From: Syntrophobacteraceae bacterium
GTDB taxonomy: Bacteria; Desulfobacterota; Syntrophobacteria; Syntrophobacterales; Syntrophobacteraceae
Length of the DNA stretch: 64,000 nucleotides
Direction: 5' to 3'
Assembly: GCA_003566995.1 (NCBI GenBank)
Contig: PXBG01000151.1
Coordinates: 17,061 to 81,060 of the forward strand
Shown here piece by piece: positions 62,984-64,000 of the stretch. The translations under genes and the position numbers were made by a program. Within the stretch, counting starts at the first letter, position 1, and each line of letters opens with the position of its first letter. The notes under the pieces are model-generated. The model searched no databases and was not told where the DNA came from. It saw only the letters and a program-made list of their open reading frames with translations.

Positions 62984-64000
62984 GGCATTGGAAAAACGAT
63001 CATTTTTATGTTCAGCCCACTCCTTGGAAGCGTGGGTTTTTCCCTCGCTGTTTCCCGCCCTTCCCATCGCCATTAATGCCAATGGCAACGAACCCGGCCG
63101 CTTTGCCATCACGGGCTCCAGTTCTCCTTCCCTTCTGCATTCCATTTCCGAAAGCCTTGCGGGGCGGATCGGCACCATCGAAATGAGTCCCCTTTCCTGG
63201 GAGGAAGTCACGGAAACGGTGGGGCGCGACTCTTTCCTTCAAAGGCTGCAGAACCGTAAGGCCGGCCCCCGGGATCTCATTGCCGGTCTCGATCCCCGTG
63301 GAGATATTGCACTGGCCCACGAATACTGGTTTCGAGGAGGATACCCTGAACCGTGGCTCCACCCTTCACAAATGTTTCGGTCCCACTGGACCGAGCAGTA
63401 TGTTCAGACGTACCTCTTTCGGGACATCAAGGGACTCTTTCCCGGCCTGGATGAGCTCCGTTTTCGCAGATTTCTTGAATTGCTGGGGGGCCTTTCAGGC
63501 CGGGTGCAATTATTCCGAGACGGCCCGGGCATTGGAAGTCTCACAGCCCACAGTTCGCGACTATTTCGACATCGCCCACGGAACCTTCCTCTGGCGCAGG
63601 ATTCCAGCCTACACGAGGAACGCGCTGAAGCGGGTGGTCAAGCATCCACGGGGCCACCTGCGCGACAGTGGCCTCCTCCATGCGCTCCTGCGCATTCCGG
63701 ACCAGGAGGCTTTGCTGACCCACCCGCAAATGGGGTCATCCTGGGAAGGGATGGTGGTGGTGGAGGTGATCCGCCAGTTGAACGGCCTGGGAGTGGGCCA
63801 CCAGTATGCCTATTACCGCACAGCCGGGGGGGCCCAAGTGGACCTGGTGCTGGAAGGGGATTTCGGGTTGGTGGGCGTGGAAATCAAGCACACATCCACC
63901 ATAGGAGGCCACGGCCTTCGAAGCTTGAAGGGTTTTGTGGACCAGCACAAGGCCCGCGTGGGAGTGGTCATCCAAAACGACATCGCTTCCCGGCTCTACG
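62982..64000 (+). pseudogene. AAA ATPase with DUF4143 domain, 5'-truncated and frameshifted
   Basis: Family proteins begin with a P-loop ATPase and end with DUF4143. Here the P-loop part is missing. The first recognisable stretch is LFPALPIAINANGNEPGRFA and ITGSSSPSLLHSISESLAGR, then DPRGDIALAHEYWFRGGYPEP and LFRDIKGLFPGLDELRFRRF. At the G6 tract 63485-63490 the frame breaks. Removing one G restores LELLGAFQAGCNYSETARAL, then VSQPTVRDYFDIAHGTFLWR, KHPRGHLRDSGLLHALL and QVDLVLEGDFGLVGVEIKHT. The second part is open to the window end. A sequencing error at the G-run is possible, but the missing 5' half points to real decay. Confidence 0.8.

Overview
The window looks like the chromosome of a Desulfobacterota (classical deltaproteobacterial) anaerobe, probably close to the Syntrophobacteria / sulfate-reducer group. 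This is inferred from gene content, not from a search. The clues are a Tat-exported [NiFe] hydrogenase with its own protease and HypC, rubrerythrin, an ADP-forming acyl-CoA synthetase and two AMP-forming acyl/aryl-CoA ligases, an RpoH of the deltaproteobacterial type, KdtA and a GT9 heptosyltransferase (Gram-negative envelope), and the order rpsF-rpsR-(YybS-like)-rplI-dnaB. Coding density is high and no prophage, insertion sequence or CRISPR array is seen.

Layout. 1-3.6 kb: tail of a damaged receiver protein, a GAF-histidine kinase, a nicotinamidase and a YkgJ-type cysteine-cluster protein. 3.8-16 kb: tRNA-Leu(CAG); convergent ribF and hflX; a minus-strand run of phenylacetate-CoA-ligase-like gene, dnaB, rplI, YybS-like gene, rpsR and rpsF; ftsB coupled to an ASKHA (RACo-like) gene; khpA; a small cysteine protein; and a glycosyltransferase. 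16-23 kb: acyl-CoA ligase, CBS-ACT protein, ABM protein, relA/spoT and ispG. 23-29 kb: a minus-strand operon of two secretion/pilus-type ATPases, a degenerate metallo-beta-lactamase-fold protein, a histidine kinase and a receiver. This is the most unusual module in the window. 29-42 kb: rpoH, cmk, rpsA, sppA, a YciO protein, a Ppx/GppA phosphatase, guaB-guaA, a UPF0280 protein, a phosphodiesterase, a HIT protein and a LapA-like protein.

42-45 kb: a sigma-54 activator, a GG-N10-GC promoter match, and a receiver whose phospho-acceptor Asp is Glu, then a 58-residue helical protein. 45-49 kb: the hydrogenase operon. 49-62 kb: asnS, kdtA, larB, a radical SAM protein, dtd, rubrerythrin, a thioesterase, an ADP-forming acyl-CoA synthetase, a class II aldolase, ftsY and a DUF6125-like protein. 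62-64 kb: a frameshifted, 5'-truncated AAA/DUF4143 ATPase next to two palindromic repeats.

Six copies of an ATTCCC-N8-GGGAAT type palindrome lie in intergenic gaps from 45 to 63 kb. The best candidates for something undescribed are the 23-29 kb ATPase/sensor operon, the sigma-54 activator with its non-phosphorylatable receiver, a RelA/SpoT enzyme with a damaged hydrolase site but an intact synthetase, and an hflX whose conserved N-terminus has no standard start codon.
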